A stretch of DNA of 24,150 bases. Source: a virus. Of this stretch, positions 1 to 6,554 are shown piece after piece. The stretch's first letter is position 1; each line of letters begins with the position of its first letter. The translations under genes were made by a program, and so were the position numbers. The notes beneath the pieces are model-generated. The model was not told the DNA's origin and ran no database searches. It worked only from the letters and a program-made list of their open reading frames with translations. The DNA lies in IMG/VR virus record IMGVR_UViG_3300024262_000235, positions 1-24,150 of that record; one strand, 5' to 3'.

Positions 1-1505
1 GTTATCAGACACACGGAACCCCTATCACAGTAGGCACGATTCAGCCGGTGGTTACCCGGTCCTTATCAATTCAGCAGGATACAGTTTTAGGTGCACTAAT
101 GAAGCTCCGCGAAACAGTAGGCGGCTATATCTCAGTGAATACCGACAGAGAACTTGTCTGGATGGATGACATCGGCGAGGACAAAGGCCAACAAATAAGA
201 TATAAGAAAAACGTCAAAGGACTTTCCCGGACCCGGGAGTACACGAATTTTGGGAATAGACTCTACTGTTACGGCGCCGGCGAAGGCACAGCCAGGATAC
301 ACCTAAGCGATTCGGATGCTCTTGCTGTTGATTATATCGAGGATGCTGGTGCTGGCAGTTCACAAGAGACCTATGGGATGTGCATCAGGCAACTTGTGGA
401 CAAATCTATTACCGACCCGAACGTGCTCTATGCCTGGGCGGTTTTAAAGTTGGCTGAGATGAAAGACCCCAGGGCCAGCTATAGAGTCGACATGATAAAT
501 CTGGCCGCTATGGGATGGGACTTTGAGAAACTTCAGTTAGGCTCGATAGTTAAAGTTATCGATGAGGATTTGGGGATAGACATCTCTGCTCGCGTAGTCA
601 AGATTATTCGGGATTTAAGCGATCCTGAGAATATACAGGTAGAAATCTCAAACGTTACTTACGATATAGTCGACACCATGACAGGAGTCTATGGCAACCA
701 GCAATTCCAGGACCATATCGCCACCCAAATAGGCGCAGGCCAGGTTACAGTTTTAGGGGATTTCTATGTCTCTGATTGGGTGACAGGTGGGACAACTGCA
801 ATAAAAGGCGCTTACATACGAACAGGCAATATCGAATCAACAAACTGGGCAGCAGGAGCAGGCTCACAATTTAATTTAGACGATGGTACTTTCAAACTAG
901 GTGGCAGTGCAGCACCTAAACTTTCCTGGGATGGCGCCACCTTGGAAATTATAGGAACACTCAAAGCTACTGATATCGAAGCAGGACAGACATTGACAGT
1001 GAATGGGATTATTCGGTCAAATGATTATGTAGCTAATGTCGCTGGCTGGACAATCGATGGGGTAGGTAATGCCGAGTTCAATAGCATCATAGTCCGCGGA
1101 ACGATAAAAAATACAACCCTCGATGCTGCAAATACCTTGACTGTAAGCGGAACAATTAGTGCAGGGGGTGGCAAGGTTGCTATTGATACCACTGGTGTAA
1201 TTATCGGCAGCGTATCGGATGCCGTAGCGTCTCTATTTTTTAAGGACAAGGATGGCGTATTGGTAGGTATCATTTCAGCTTCTTCAGTAGGATTATATGG
1301 ACTATATCTCCAGTCCGAAGCGGGCAATAATATCTTTCTGAACAGTGGGCTTGATATAGAATTTGGTGGTCGTAATTTGAATATCCTCACAAAAGCAGCC
1401 GCACCCGCATTCCCATCAGAGGGCTCAATCTACATGAACACCACAACCCATAAACCCATGATATATTATAGCGCAGGTTGGCATGAATGGGGAGATGCTA
1501 CATAG
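1..1505 (+). CDS. Phage tail tip/fibre protein, 5'-truncated by window edge
   Basis: The reading frame is open from base 3 with no stop upstream. A GTG at 48 is only the first in-frame start codon inside the window, so the true start lies to the left. The N-terminal part visible here (a 'GGYISVNTDRELVWMDD' stretch, then 'TREYTNFGNRLYCYGAGEG') resembles the tail-associated structural proteins of siphoviruses that join the baseplate to the fibre. The middle is rich in Gly/Thr/Ala beta-type repeats ('GTLKATDIEAGQTLTVNG', 'GTIKNTTLDAANTLTVSG'), as in phage fibre shafts. The C-terminus 'SEGSIYMNTTTHKPMIYYSAGWHEW' is a common fibre ending. It probably binds the host surface. It is followed after 9 bases by an HNH gene. 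The family assignment comes from pattern recognition; the tail role is likely, the exact subtype is not determined. Confidence 0.75.
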   Translation, partial: YQTHGTPITVGTIQPVVTRSLSIQQDTVLGALMKLRETVGGYISVNTDRELVWMDDIGEDKGQQIRYKKNVKGLSRTREYTNFGNRLYCYGAGEGTARIHLSDSDALAVDYIEDAGAGSSQETYGMCIRQLVDKSITDPNVLYAWAVLKLAEMKDPRASYRVDMINLAAMGWDFEKLQLGSIVKVIDEDLGIDISARVVKIIRDLSDPENIQVEISNVTYDIVDTMTGVYGNQQFQDHIATQIGAGQVTVLGDFYVSDWVTGGTTAIKGAYIRTGNIESTNWAAGAGSQFNLDDGTFKLGGSAAPKLSWDGATLEIIGTLKATDIEAGQTLTVNGIIRSNDYVANVAGWTIDGVGNAEFNSIIVRGTIKNTTLDAANTLTVSGTISAGGGKVAIDTTGVIIGSVSDAVASLFFKDKDGVLVGIISASSVGLYGLYLQSEAGNNIFLNSGLDIEFGGRNLNILTKAAAPAFPSEGSIYMNTTTHKPMIYYSAGWHEWGDAT

Positions 1506-1514
1506 AGGAGGGAA

Positions 1515-2108
1515 ATGAACAACAAAGAACCGAAGATTGGTGATATTAAGAAAGGGCATAAAAAGACTCGTGGTTTTTTTATTTTCCAAGCTTGTGAACA
1601 ATGTGGCAAGGGACGTTGGGTAGAATTTCCAAAAGAAAAAACTCCATACCGCCTATGTAGACAATGCAGTAATCATATTAGAAGGGGTGAAAATAGTCGT
1701 AATTGGAAAGGTGGCCGTTTTCATGCTCGAGGATATATGTTCATCAAATTGCAACCCGCTGATTTCTTTTATTCTATGGCTAGTCCGAATGGGTATGTTT
1801 TAGAACATCGCTTGGTAATGGCGAGGCATCTTAATCGTTGTCTCTTGTCTTGGGAGATTGTTCATCATAAAAACAGTGTCAAAGATGACAATCGATTGGA
1901 AAACTTACAATTGATTAAAGCTTCAAGTAGTCATAATACTCATGTTGAACAAGAACTTAAAAGACAAGCTAAGAAAATTGAAATTTTACAGCAAAGAATA
2001 ACATTATTAGAAGCTGAGAATGTTTTATTAAAGGAGACTAATTATGGATTTAATGGAGAGAATCACCCTAAACCAGCAAAAGCTCACCGGCATTCAGGCA
2101 CGGCTTAA
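1515..2108 (+). CDS. HNH endonuclease (free-standing, homing-type)
   Basis: A 197-aa protein with an N-terminal Cys pair region (C-x2-C near residue 27, C-x2-C near 48), a 'NSRNWKGGR' segment often seen before HNH domains, and an HNH_3-type core: 'EHRLVMARHL' followed by 'EIVHHKNSVKDDNRLENLQLI', with the HH pair, the Asn/Asp and the 'N..LENL' ending. The C-terminus has a leucine-heptad coiled coil ('IEILQQRITLLEAENVLLKE'). The start follows a GAGGAGGG ribosome binding site at 1505-1512. The gene is visibly AT-rich (lines 1921-2040 are about 30% GC) compared with both neighbours. Its last 65 bases overlap the next small gene and carry that gene's ribosome binding site. Composition and position suggest a recent insertion between tail and downstream genes. 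Confidence 0.85.
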   Translation: MNNKEPKIGDIKKGHKKTRGFFIFQACEQCGKGRWVEFPKEKTPYRLCRQCSNHIRRGENSRNWKGGRFHARGYMFIKLQPADFFYSMASPNGYVLEHRLVMARHLNRCLLSWEIVHHKNSVKDDNRLENLQLIKASSSHNTHVEQELKRQAKKIEILQQRITLLEAENVLLKETNYGFNGENHPKPAKAHRHSGTA

Positions 2109-2211
2109 CGAACTAGAGGCCGAAAAGCAGGGGACAATCCAAGAGGCTTTGAGAATAGACGGCGAGCTCCGCATCCTTAATGAGCAGCTAAAAGAAAAGA
2201 AGGAGGCATGA
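2044..2211 (+). CDS. Small coiled-coil protein, 55 aa, unknown function
   Basis: ATG at 2044 preceded by AAAGGAG at about 2030-2036, inside the HNH gene. The product starts 'MDLMERITLNQQKLTGIQ' and is almost entirely charged/leucine-rich helix ('ARLNELEAEKQG', 'EALRIDGELRILNEQLKEKK'), a likely coiled coil of the type found near tail fibre and lysis genes. It ends TGA at 2209-2211, one base before the next ATG (2213), so it is translationally linked to the membrane protein downstream. The overlap with the HNH reading frame suggests this gene originally directly followed the tail gene. Function unknown. Confidence 0.6.
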   Translation: MDLMERITLNQQKLTGIQARLNELEAEKQGTIQEALRIDGELRILNEQLKEKKEA

Positions 2212-2212
2212 T

Positions 2213-2479
2213 ATGGATACATGGGCTATACAGTTAATTATCTCTTTGGCGGGTGTCATAGTCACCCTGGGCGCCGTTATCGGGTATATGCGCAATTCAC
2301 TCAAACCCAGCAATCCTAATGGGGCCAAGAAACTGAATGGAGAGTTTACCACCCAGGTTAAAGAATGTAACGACCGCTTCATGGAAATAGCAGAGGATAG
2401 GGGCGAGGTCAAGGCATCCCTCAAAAACATCGAAGTCGATATAGCAGATATAAAGGATAAGCTATCAAGGAGAAGGTAA
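2213..2479 (+). CDS. Small membrane-anchored coiled-coil protein
   Basis: An 88-aa product with one N-terminal transmembrane helix (residues about 6-26, 'IQLIISLAGVIVTLGAVIGY') and a charged C-terminal helix ending 'IEVDIADIKDKLSRRR'. This layout recalls XhlA/haemolysin-type phage accessory lysis proteins, which have a coiled coil plus one membrane span, although the order here is reversed. The ribosome binding site AAGGAGG lies at about 2199-2206. The stop TAA overlaps the next ATG by one base (2479). Neighbours are a coiled-coil peptide and a holin-like peptide, so a lysis or membrane role is plausible but not shown. Confidence 0.6.
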   Translation: MDTWAIQLIISLAGVIVTLGAVIGYMRNSLKPSNPNGAKKLNGEFTTQVKECNDRFMEIAEDRGEVKASLKNIEVDIADIKDKLSRRR

Positions 2480-2685
2480 TGTTGAAAGAAATATCAGATA
2501 ATCCAGAGGCCATAAAAACCCTTGTAAGGCCAATTATAAGTATTATACTTGTTATAGGATGGGTTATAATGATTATAATGCAGGTACAAATACACTGGCT
2601 ATATCACTAAGCAACCGCTATTATGGTATTGGAGTGGGCAAGCGAGCGGGCGATCCTGAGACTGAAGGAGATATTGATGAGGTGA
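2479..2685 (+). pseudogene. Holin-like small membrane protein interrupted by in-frame TAA
   Basis: From ATG 2479 (TAATG overlap with the preceding stop) the frame encodes 43 aa with one hydrophobic span ('RPIISIILVIGWVIMIIMQV'), then TAA at 2608-2610. The same frame continues 'ATAIMVLEWASERAILRLKEILMR' to TGA at 2683-2685. The second part matches the usual end of small phage membrane proteins in which a second span is followed by a '(F/E)W..ER' motif and a basic helix. A single base change, TTA (Leu) to TAA, would explain the stop ('WLYH-L-ATAIM'). Alternatives are a genuine 43-aa peptide, or reinitiation at ATG 2623, which has no clear ribosome binding site. Holin identity is inferred from size, topology and place only. 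Confidence 0.5.
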
Positions 2686-2765
2686 GTAAAGAAAAAGTCC
2701 GGGCAAAGCGTCTCAAAAGGCGGGCGGCTGCTAAGAAGGCCAAAGGGAAACTTGACAAAAGGTAG
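2682..2765 (+). CDS. Short basic peptide, 27 aa
   Basis: GTG start at 2682 overlaps the TGA of the holin-like frame, with GAAGGAGA about ten bases upstream. The peptide is almost all Lys/Arg/Ala ('VRAKRLKRRAAAKKAKGK'). A longer version could start at ATG 2559 (68 aa), but its first 41 codons lie antiphase to the membrane protein and look unlike a conserved protein. The highly basic end could bind nucleic acid or be the cytoplasmic tail of a membrane protein. Its stop lies inside the promoter region of the ERF operon. Low confidence as an independent gene. Confidence 0.35.
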   Translation: MSKEKVRAKRLKRRAAAKKAKGKLDKR

Positions 2766-2780
2766 AAAATAGTTTATTCT
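2752..2780 (+). promoter_or_regulatory. Sigma70-type promoter before the ERF operon
   Basis: TTGACA at 2752-2757, a 17-base spacer, then TATTCT at 2775-2780. It is followed by a leader ending GAATTAGGAAATAGGAGG, a strong ribosome binding site for the ERF gene at 2813. Nearly the same leader occurs downstream of the promoter at 7139. This probably starts the early recombination/replication transcript. Confidence 0.7.
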
Positions 2781-2812
2781 TTTCTTAGGAATTAGGAAAT
2801 AGGAGGGAACAG

Positions 2813-3445
2813 ATGGACAAGTCGGAAAACATCACTACGCTAGCCAAATCTTTGAGTGCCTTACAAAGTGAACTTAAGCCAGTACCCAAAGATGCAATCA
2901 ACCCCTTTTACAAGTCAAGGTATGCAGACCTCTCAGCTATCTGGGAATCAAGCCGAGCATTACTTTGTAAGCATGGCTTTGCAATCTCCCAGCTCCCCCA
3001 GGCCAAGGAAGGCCAGATTGTTCTCACTACGCTCCTATTGCATATATCTGGGGAATGGTTGTCAAGCGATTTATTGGTAACGCCGAGCAAGCAGGGTGAC
3101 CCTCAGTCAGTAGGGAGTGCGTTAACTTATGCCAGACGCTATGCCTTGTCTGCAATCCTTGGTATATGCTCTGAGGAAGACGATGATGCTGAAGATGCGA
3201 TGGGGCGAACCAGGAAAGCTGCCCAGCCAGCAAGGACAGATAGCATTGGGATAGAATCAAAACAAAAACCAGCGACAAAAACAAAGCAATTTAACACCGC
3301 CGGCGAATTCCTGGCCGCCTGCATGGACCCGCCAATCAAAATGAACAGAACCCAGGTACTAGAAGCATTGGGGACGCCTTCTTTGGATGGCGTAAACTTC
3401 GATGATGCCTATGTCTTTTTGGCCGAGGCTGGAAGTCCACTTTGA
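2813..3445 (+). CDS. erf: ERF-family single-strand annealing recombinase
   Basis: A 210-aa protein carrying the ERF signature. Residues 6-40 contain 'LAKSLSALQSELKPVPKDA', then 'NPFYKSRYADLSAIW', the conserved substrate-like segment. It continues 'LCKHGFAISQLP' and 'GDPQSVGSALTYARRYALSA' followed by an acidic 'EEDDDAED' stretch at about 120-130. ERF proteins bind single-stranded DNA and anneal complementary strands, supporting recombination and often circularisation of phage genomes. The C-terminal 80 residues are variable. The start follows GGAGGG about 7 bases upstream. The stop overlaps the TTG start of the HNH gene by two bases. Neighbouring replication and NinB-like genes fit a recombination module. 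Confidence 0.9.
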   Translation: MDKSENITTLAKSLSALQSELKPVPKDAINPFYKSRYADLSAIWESSRALLCKHGFAISQLPQAKEGQIVLTTLLLHISGEWLSSDLLVTPSKQGDPQSVGSALTYARRYALSAILGICSEEDDDAEDAMGRTRKAAQPARTDSIGIESKQKPATKTKQFNTAGEFLAACMDPPIKMNRTQVLEALGTPSLDGVNFDDAYVFLAEAGSPL

Positions 3446-3687
3446 AAATCGATAAAATCCTCTGCGAGCGGGCAGGTGGTATATGGGTAGACAATAGATG
3501 CAATGATGCTCTCTGTGAAACCTGCCACGGACTCGGAGACTGGCGCGGTCTAAGCAGAAGCCATATAATCCCAAAGAGCAGAGGGGGTAAGGATACCACA
3601 GAGAACGTGTTGATTGAATGCTATCCCTGCCATGAGAAAAGACATGGAATAATAAAAGGAGGCCATTATGGCAAAAGGAACAACTGA
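3442..3687 (+). CDS. Small HNH endonuclease domain protein
   Basis: An 81-aa protein starting at TTG 3442, overlapping the ERF stop. It contains C-x2-C ('LCETCHG'), then 'SRSHIIPKSRGGKDTTENVLIECYPCHEKRHG', with the HII pair, the Asn of the central strand, and C-x2-H..H of a classic HNH fold. HNH proteins in phage early regions cut DNA and may act in packaging, recombination or homing. The protein's small size and the operon-tight junctions (overlap upstream, 20-base overlap downstream) suggest it is a resident phage gene and not a recent insert. Nuclease family assignment is strong; biological role is open. Confidence 0.85.
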   Translation: MKIDKILCERAGGIWVDNRCNDALCETCHGLGDWRGLSRSHIIPKSRGGKDTTENVLIECYPCHEKRHGIIKGGHYGKRNN

Positions 3688-3979
3688 AATATGCAATGTC
3701 TGCGATGCAAGAATAATCTTAAAAACAGTCGGAGAGGACTTACTATCCTTTAATCCTGATGGTACTTTGCACCGCTGCAGGCTGGAATCCGAGACAAAGC
3801 CCATCGGCCCGGCTATCACCGGTAGAATCATCGAAAGCTTTTCTCTTAGAAAGGGACGAGTAACCCTTGTGCTCTCAGATAACATAGTGCTGGAGATTTC
3901 GTCAAGCTTGGATGATGAGCGGGTAGCTATGAATTTAAGGCTGGTAAGTCCTGAAGGTATATTTGAGGAAAACAGGTAA
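3668..3979 (+). CDS. Zinc-finger-like protein, unknown function
   Basis: A 103-aa protein starting at ATG 3668 after AAAGGAGG; it overlaps the HNH gene by 20 bases. C9 and C12 ('ICNVCDA') and H35/C37 ('LHRC') can form a C2-HC zinc site. The rest is beta-rich ('GRIIESFSLRKGRVTLVLSDNIVLEISS'). No enzyme motif is visible. Such small Zn-ribbon proteins are frequent in phage replication regions. It is followed by the repeat-rich intergenic region. Function unknown. Confidence 0.7.
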   Translation: MAKGTTEICNVCDARIILKTVGEDLLSFNPDGTLHRCRLESETKPIGPAITGRIIESFSLRKGRVTLVLSDNIVLEISSSLDDERVAMNLRLVSPEGIFEENR

Positions 3980-3992
3980 TGGAAGGGACACT

Positions 3993-4059
3993 ACTCCCTA
4001 GGAGTGTAACATTGTGTGTAACTTTGTTACAACCTATTGTGTAACATTGTGTGTAACTT
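3993..4059 (+). repeat. TGTAAC iteron-like cluster with upstream palindrome
   Basis: A 21-base unit occurs twice without mismatch, at 4004-4024 and 4039-4059, 35 bases apart. Each unit holds two TGTAAC hexamers 12 bases apart (4005, 4017; 4040, 4052). An inverted copy, GTTACA, sits between the units at 4026-4031. Just upstream is the inverted repeat ACTCC-CTA-GGAGT (3993-4005). A pyrimidine-rich stretch with several CTTAT words (about 4074-4115) follows, then the replisome-organizer-like gene at 4160. This layout fits initiator-binding iterons of a phage origin, or a repressor operator. Confidence 0.6.
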
Positions 4060-4159
4060 ATGTACCATTTTCCGTCTTATCTAATCTTATATAGTCTTTT
4101 CTTATCTTTTCTTGGAGGGGTGGGGGTTTCAGCGGCAATGATTTTGAAAGGGGTAAATT

Positions 4160-4567
4160 ATGAGAGGTCAGTCACAAAGGCGATGGATAAAACTCCACAT
4201 CAACGGCTTACTAATGGGGAGTGTCCGGTGGCAGCTCACCCCTGCGGAGCGGTCGGTATGGATAGATTTGATTTGCCTTGCGGGATTTGGTGCTACATCC
4301 GGGGTTGTCGCGGATAACGATGGCCGCCCATATCCGCATAGTTTTATAGCCAACCGGCTAAATATCCCACAAGCTTTACTGGAGAGCACCCTGAAGAAAT
4401 GCAAAGATGAGGGGCGCATAACTGAGGATGATACCGGCATCCATGTTACCCATTGGGAGAGCTACCAGTCGGAATACCAGCGCCAGAAGCCTTCCCGGGA
4501 CAAGAAAAAAGAGAGAAAACAAGATGACTATGTTAAGGGTAAATATGGGCATCTTGTTCAGCGATAG
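4160..4567 (+). CDS. Replisome organizer-like replication initiator
   Basis: A 135-aa protein beginning 'MRGQSQRRWIKLHINGLL' and continuing 'LTPAERSVWIDLICLAG', 'YPHSFIANRLNIPQALLESTLKKCKDEGRI' and 'IHVTHWESYQSEYQRQKP'. This is the pattern of phage replisome organizer N-terminal domains, a winged-helix DNA-binding fold that recognises origin repeats. The C-terminal end 'KGKYGHLVQR' is also typical of this group. It starts at ATG 4160 after AAAGGGG. The protein is short, with the DNA-binding domain but no separate helicase-loader domain. The TGTAAC repeats immediately upstream are the natural candidates for its binding site. Family call from pattern; binding is inferred. Confidence 0.75.
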   Translation: MRGQSQRRWIKLHINGLLMGSVRWQLTPAERSVWIDLICLAGFGATSGVVADNDGRPYPHSFIANRLNIPQALLESTLKKCKDEGRITEDDTGIHVTHWESYQSEYQRQKPSRDKKKERKQDDYVKGKYGHLVQR

Positions 4568-4581
4568 GAGGTATAGACAAA

Positions 4582-5091
4582 ATGTGTAACCATGAATGGA
4601 CAGGCAAAAGCGGGGTCGTTCAGTGCAAACTGTGCCAGGCTGTGGCACTATTTGATACAGAGAAAGACCCCTTTGGGGAAGGTGAAGTTGTTATTTTGAG
4701 GCCGCCGCAAGAGGACTGGCTAAGGCTTAACAAAAAGCAGAGGCATGCTATTATAGAGAACAATAGATACCATATTTTAGTCGATATTAAAAATATGGGC
4801 AGACCAGCAACAGGGAGGAAATGGTCACTTTCAAAAGCGGTTGTATATAAGTTTTTGGCTCGGCATGAAGTTCTAAAAAAAGAGCCATCCCCTGATTCTC
4901 CTATTATTGAGAAAACAACAGGCACTAACAGGACTTATAAATCGAGCCTTCCGCCACTACCACCCTTTGACAGCAACTGGTCACCGGAGGTTCAGCTCAA
5001 ATGGCTGGAGGTTTACGGAAATGTGGCAACAAATGTTACCGCAACTTTCCTGAGTACCAATGCTACTTCATATATCAGTTCTTCATGCTAA
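4582..5091 (+). CDS. Zn-ribbon plus helix-turn-helix-like protein
   Basis: A 169-aa protein. The N-terminus 'MCNHEWTGKSGVVQCKLCQA' supplies C2, H4, C15 and C18, a likely zinc ribbon. Residues about 50-95 ('RLNKKQRHAIIENNRYHILVD', 'GRPATGRKWSLSKAVVYKFLARH') look like a helix-turn-helix segment. A Pro-rich linker leads to 'WSPEVQLKWLEVYGNV'. The last 25 residues are Thr/Ser/Asn-rich and run to a TAA, after which the same frame holds further stops and then a zinc-ribbon fragment, so the original 3' end may have changed. It follows the replisome organizer by 14 bases with a GGAGG site. It is probably a DNA-binding early protein; function not known. Confidence 0.6.
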   Translation: MCNHEWTGKSGVVQCKLCQAVALFDTEKDPFGEGEVVILRPPQEDWLRLNKKQRHAIIENNRYHILVDIKNMGRPATGRKWSLSKAVVYKFLARHEVLKKEPSPDSPIIEKTTGTNRTYKSSLPPLPPFDSNWSPEVQLKWLEVYGNVATNVTATFLSTNATSYISSSC

Positions 5092-5223
5092 GCTCTTTAG
5101 CAGTGTATAAAGTGCCAGAAATACAGACCCATGGGGAAGATGATTAAGGTTACCTTTGGTGGAACGAAAGCTACCTATGGGTATATCTGTAAGAGCTGCT
5201 TGGATAAATTGGAGAAGGAATGA
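5085..5223 (+). pseudogene. Remnant of a small zinc-ribbon gene (frameshifted)
   Basis: In the frame ending TGA 5221-5223 the sequence reads 'QCIKCQKYRPMGKMIKV', then 'GTKATYGYICKSCLDKLEKE', a compact four-Cys ribbon (two C-x2-C pairs). That frame is closed by TAG at 5098-5100 just before the first Cys and has no start codon ahead of it. ATG 5085 opens the adjacent frame ('MLSSLA') and would join the ribbon if one base near 5100 were removed. Starts at 5131 or 5140 would give only half a ribbon. The simplest reading is a small gene broken by an indel, or a sequencing error. Confidence 0.4.
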
Positions 5224-5325
5224 AGCCATATTATCAGCAAAGCCCTAGATGAGGCCAATGAGCAATGTGCAAAAAATGCACAATATGGGGTTATAGCTTC
5301 TTCTTTAAGTAATGGAGTTAGAAGA
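5224..5325 (+). other. Open but start-less stretch before the NinB-like gene
   Basis: The frame of the gene at 5326 remains open back to the TGA at 5221 and encodes 'ISKALDEANEQCAKNAQYGV', which looks protein-like, yet it contains no ATG, GTG or TTG. A 6-base inverted repeat TGTGCA/TGCACA with an A5 loop lies at about 5265-5281 and lacks a T-run. No clear ribosome binding site precedes ATG 5326. The stretch may be the 5' remnant of a longer gene. Confidence 0.3.
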
Positions 5326-5715
5326 ATGAAACCCTTATTCCGTGGTATTGTAAAGCAAGGCAAAATTAAGCTCGATGCCCCAGATAAATATTTGGTTTAC
5401 CTTTCAGGGCTAGAGGGGAAGCGCATAGAGCTAACCCTTGAGAAAGAGCGCCATGCCAGAACCCTCAGCCAGAACGCCTATTATTGGGGCGTAGTTATTG
5501 AGATTCTAAGGAATTACTTTGGTTATGAATCAGACGAGATGCACGAAGCCATGAAATTCAAATTCCTTAAAAAGCATGAGGATGTCCTGGTAACTGTAGG
5601 CAGCACCACCAAACTAAATACAATAGAATTTGGGGAGTACCTGGATAGAATTATGGAATGGGCGGTTAGCGAATATCAAATCTATATCCCTTCACCGGGG
5701 GAATATATTTATTGA
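5326..5715 (+). CDS. NinB/Orf-like recombination mediator
   Basis: A 129-aa protein with the NinB/lambda Orf layout: a beta-rich start ('MKPLFRGIVKQGKIKL', 'GKRIELTLEKERHARTLSQN') and the conserved 'R(T/S)LSQNAYYWGVVIEIL' helix. It continues 'GYESDEMHEAMKFKFL', a 'TTKLNTIEFGEYLDRIMEWA' segment and a short 'YIPSPGEY' end. Orf-type proteins bind single-stranded DNA and SSB and help load annealing proteins, so co-occurrence with ERF makes sense. No convincing Shine-Dalgarno site precedes ATG 5326, and the open stretch upstream leaves the start uncertain. The TGA stop (5713-5715) lies inside the -35 box of the next promoter. Confidence 0.7.
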   Translation: MKPLFRGIVKQGKIKLDAPDKYLVYLSGLEGKRIELTLEKERHARTLSQNAYYWGVVIEILRNYFGYESDEMHEAMKFKFLKKHEDVLVTVGSTTKLNTIEFGEYLDRIMEWAVSEYQIYIPSPGEYIY

Positions 5716-5740
5716 CAAAGAGGCTTTAACAGCATACAAT
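5712..5740 (+). promoter_or_regulatory. Consensus promoter overlapping the NinB-like stop codon
   Basis: TTGACA at 5712-5717, 17-base spacer, TACAAT at 5735-5740. The stop codon of the upstream gene is contained in the -35 hexamer. A GAGGAGG ribosome binding site at about 5751-5757 and ATG 5766 follow closely. This separates the membrane/peptidase pair from the replication genes and allows them to be expressed on their own. Confidence 0.75.
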
Positions 5741-5765
5741 AATATTTTAGAGGAGGAATAAAACA

Positions 5766-6554
5766 ATGAATTTTCAACTAGAAGGTAAGAAAAAATTTAT
5801 CGCCACTGTAACTGCTATCGTGGCATCAGGGCTAGCCCTGTTCCTTACGCCATCGCAGGTAGCGCCATTAACACAAACACTTGCGGTTTTGTCTCCGCTT
5901 GTGTTGGGCTTCATCTACGATCTACTTCAAGCTAAGCATGACGACAAGAAGGAGCAGGTGAAGGTTGAGGTTGAAAAAGCCAAGGTTGAGGTTGAGAAAA
6001 CCAAGAGAATGGACTCTGGTAAAGGGCTCCAAATTGTAGTTGATGAAGTCGTTGAACTCCAACAGGATTTAGATTCATTGAAGCAAGAGGCTTATTACGA
6101 GCCTTTTGATGCTGAAGCCTTTGGTAAGAATCTAGAGACAAGGGCAGCGAAGACATCGGGAGTAGTGAACCCTGCAACCATACTTTATGCTGCGGAGAGT
6201 AAGGGGAAGATAACTAAATGCTATGACCTCGATAACGCACTCCTTTATTGGGATATGCTTTGTACCAAGACAGAGGATGCCTTTAGTTTTATCTTTGGCT
6301 ATCCTTATAGCGAGGCTGAAAAACATCTGGCAGATGATAAGACCTGCCCCTATTACTCAGTTGACAATATGGCAAGGCAAAAAGGAATAGAATACTGGGC
6401 GATGCTTAGAAACTATCGCTGGCATTATGAGAAGGTTGCAGACCTTGAGGCTTTGGTAGAATCAGATATTGACTGGGGAGCTAAACTCTCCAAACAGAAC
6501 CAGACATTATTCGGGCTAGGAGCATTGGCTGGCGAACTTCTGGGAGGAAAATAA
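5766..6554 (+). CDS. Membrane-anchored coiled-coil protein, possible holin or entry factor
   Basis: A 262-aa protein. Residues 10-27 ('FIATVTAIVASGLALFL') and about 33-56 ('PLTQTLAVLSPLVLGFIYDLL') are hydrophobic and can form two membrane spans. They are followed by a highly charged helix with the repeated heptad 'VKVEVEKAKVEVEKTK' (residues about 65-81), then a mixed soluble domain with several Tyr/Trp residues ('KCYDLDNALLYWDMLC', 'KGIEYWAMLRNYRWHYEKV'). The N-terminus resembles phage holins, but the protein is two to three times longer than typical ones. It is stop-start coupled (TAATG at 6552-6556) to a cysteine-peptidase-like gene, so the two products probably act together at the envelope. 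Identity of the soluble domain unknown. Confidence 0.6.
   Translation: MNFQLEGKKKFIATVTAIVASGLALFLTPSQVAPLTQTLAVLSPLVLGFIYDLLQAKHDDKKEQVKVEVEKAKVEVEKTKRMDSGKGLQIVVDEVVELQQDLDSLKQEAYYEPFDAEAFGKNLETRAAKTSGVVNPATILYAAESKGKITKCYDLDNALLYWDMLCTKTEDAFSFIFGYPYSEAEKHLADDKTCPYYSVDNMARQKGIEYWAMLRNYRWHYEKVADLEALVESDIDWGAKLSKQNQTLFGLGALAGELLGGK
5961..6002 (+). repeat. 21-bp tandem repeat inside the coiled coil
   Basis: Two tandem 21-base copies (5961-5981 and 5982-6002) differ at two positions and encode KVEVEKA/KVEVEKT. The repeat extends the charged helix by exactly seven residues, one coiled-coil heptad, so copy-number change would preserve the helix register. Confidence 0.7.

Noticed and set aside
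2559-2765. 68-aa frame from ATG 2559
   Set aside because: Its first 41 codons lie antiphase to the holin-like protein and show no ribosome binding site; only the basic 3' part from GTG 2682 has one.
5265-5281. TGTGCA-A5-TGCACA hairpin as terminator
   Set aside because: The stem is only six pairs and no T-run follows.
6361-6393. TTGACA with TAGAAT inside the membrane-protein gene
   Set aside because: The spacer is 21 bases and there is no gene start shortly downstream.
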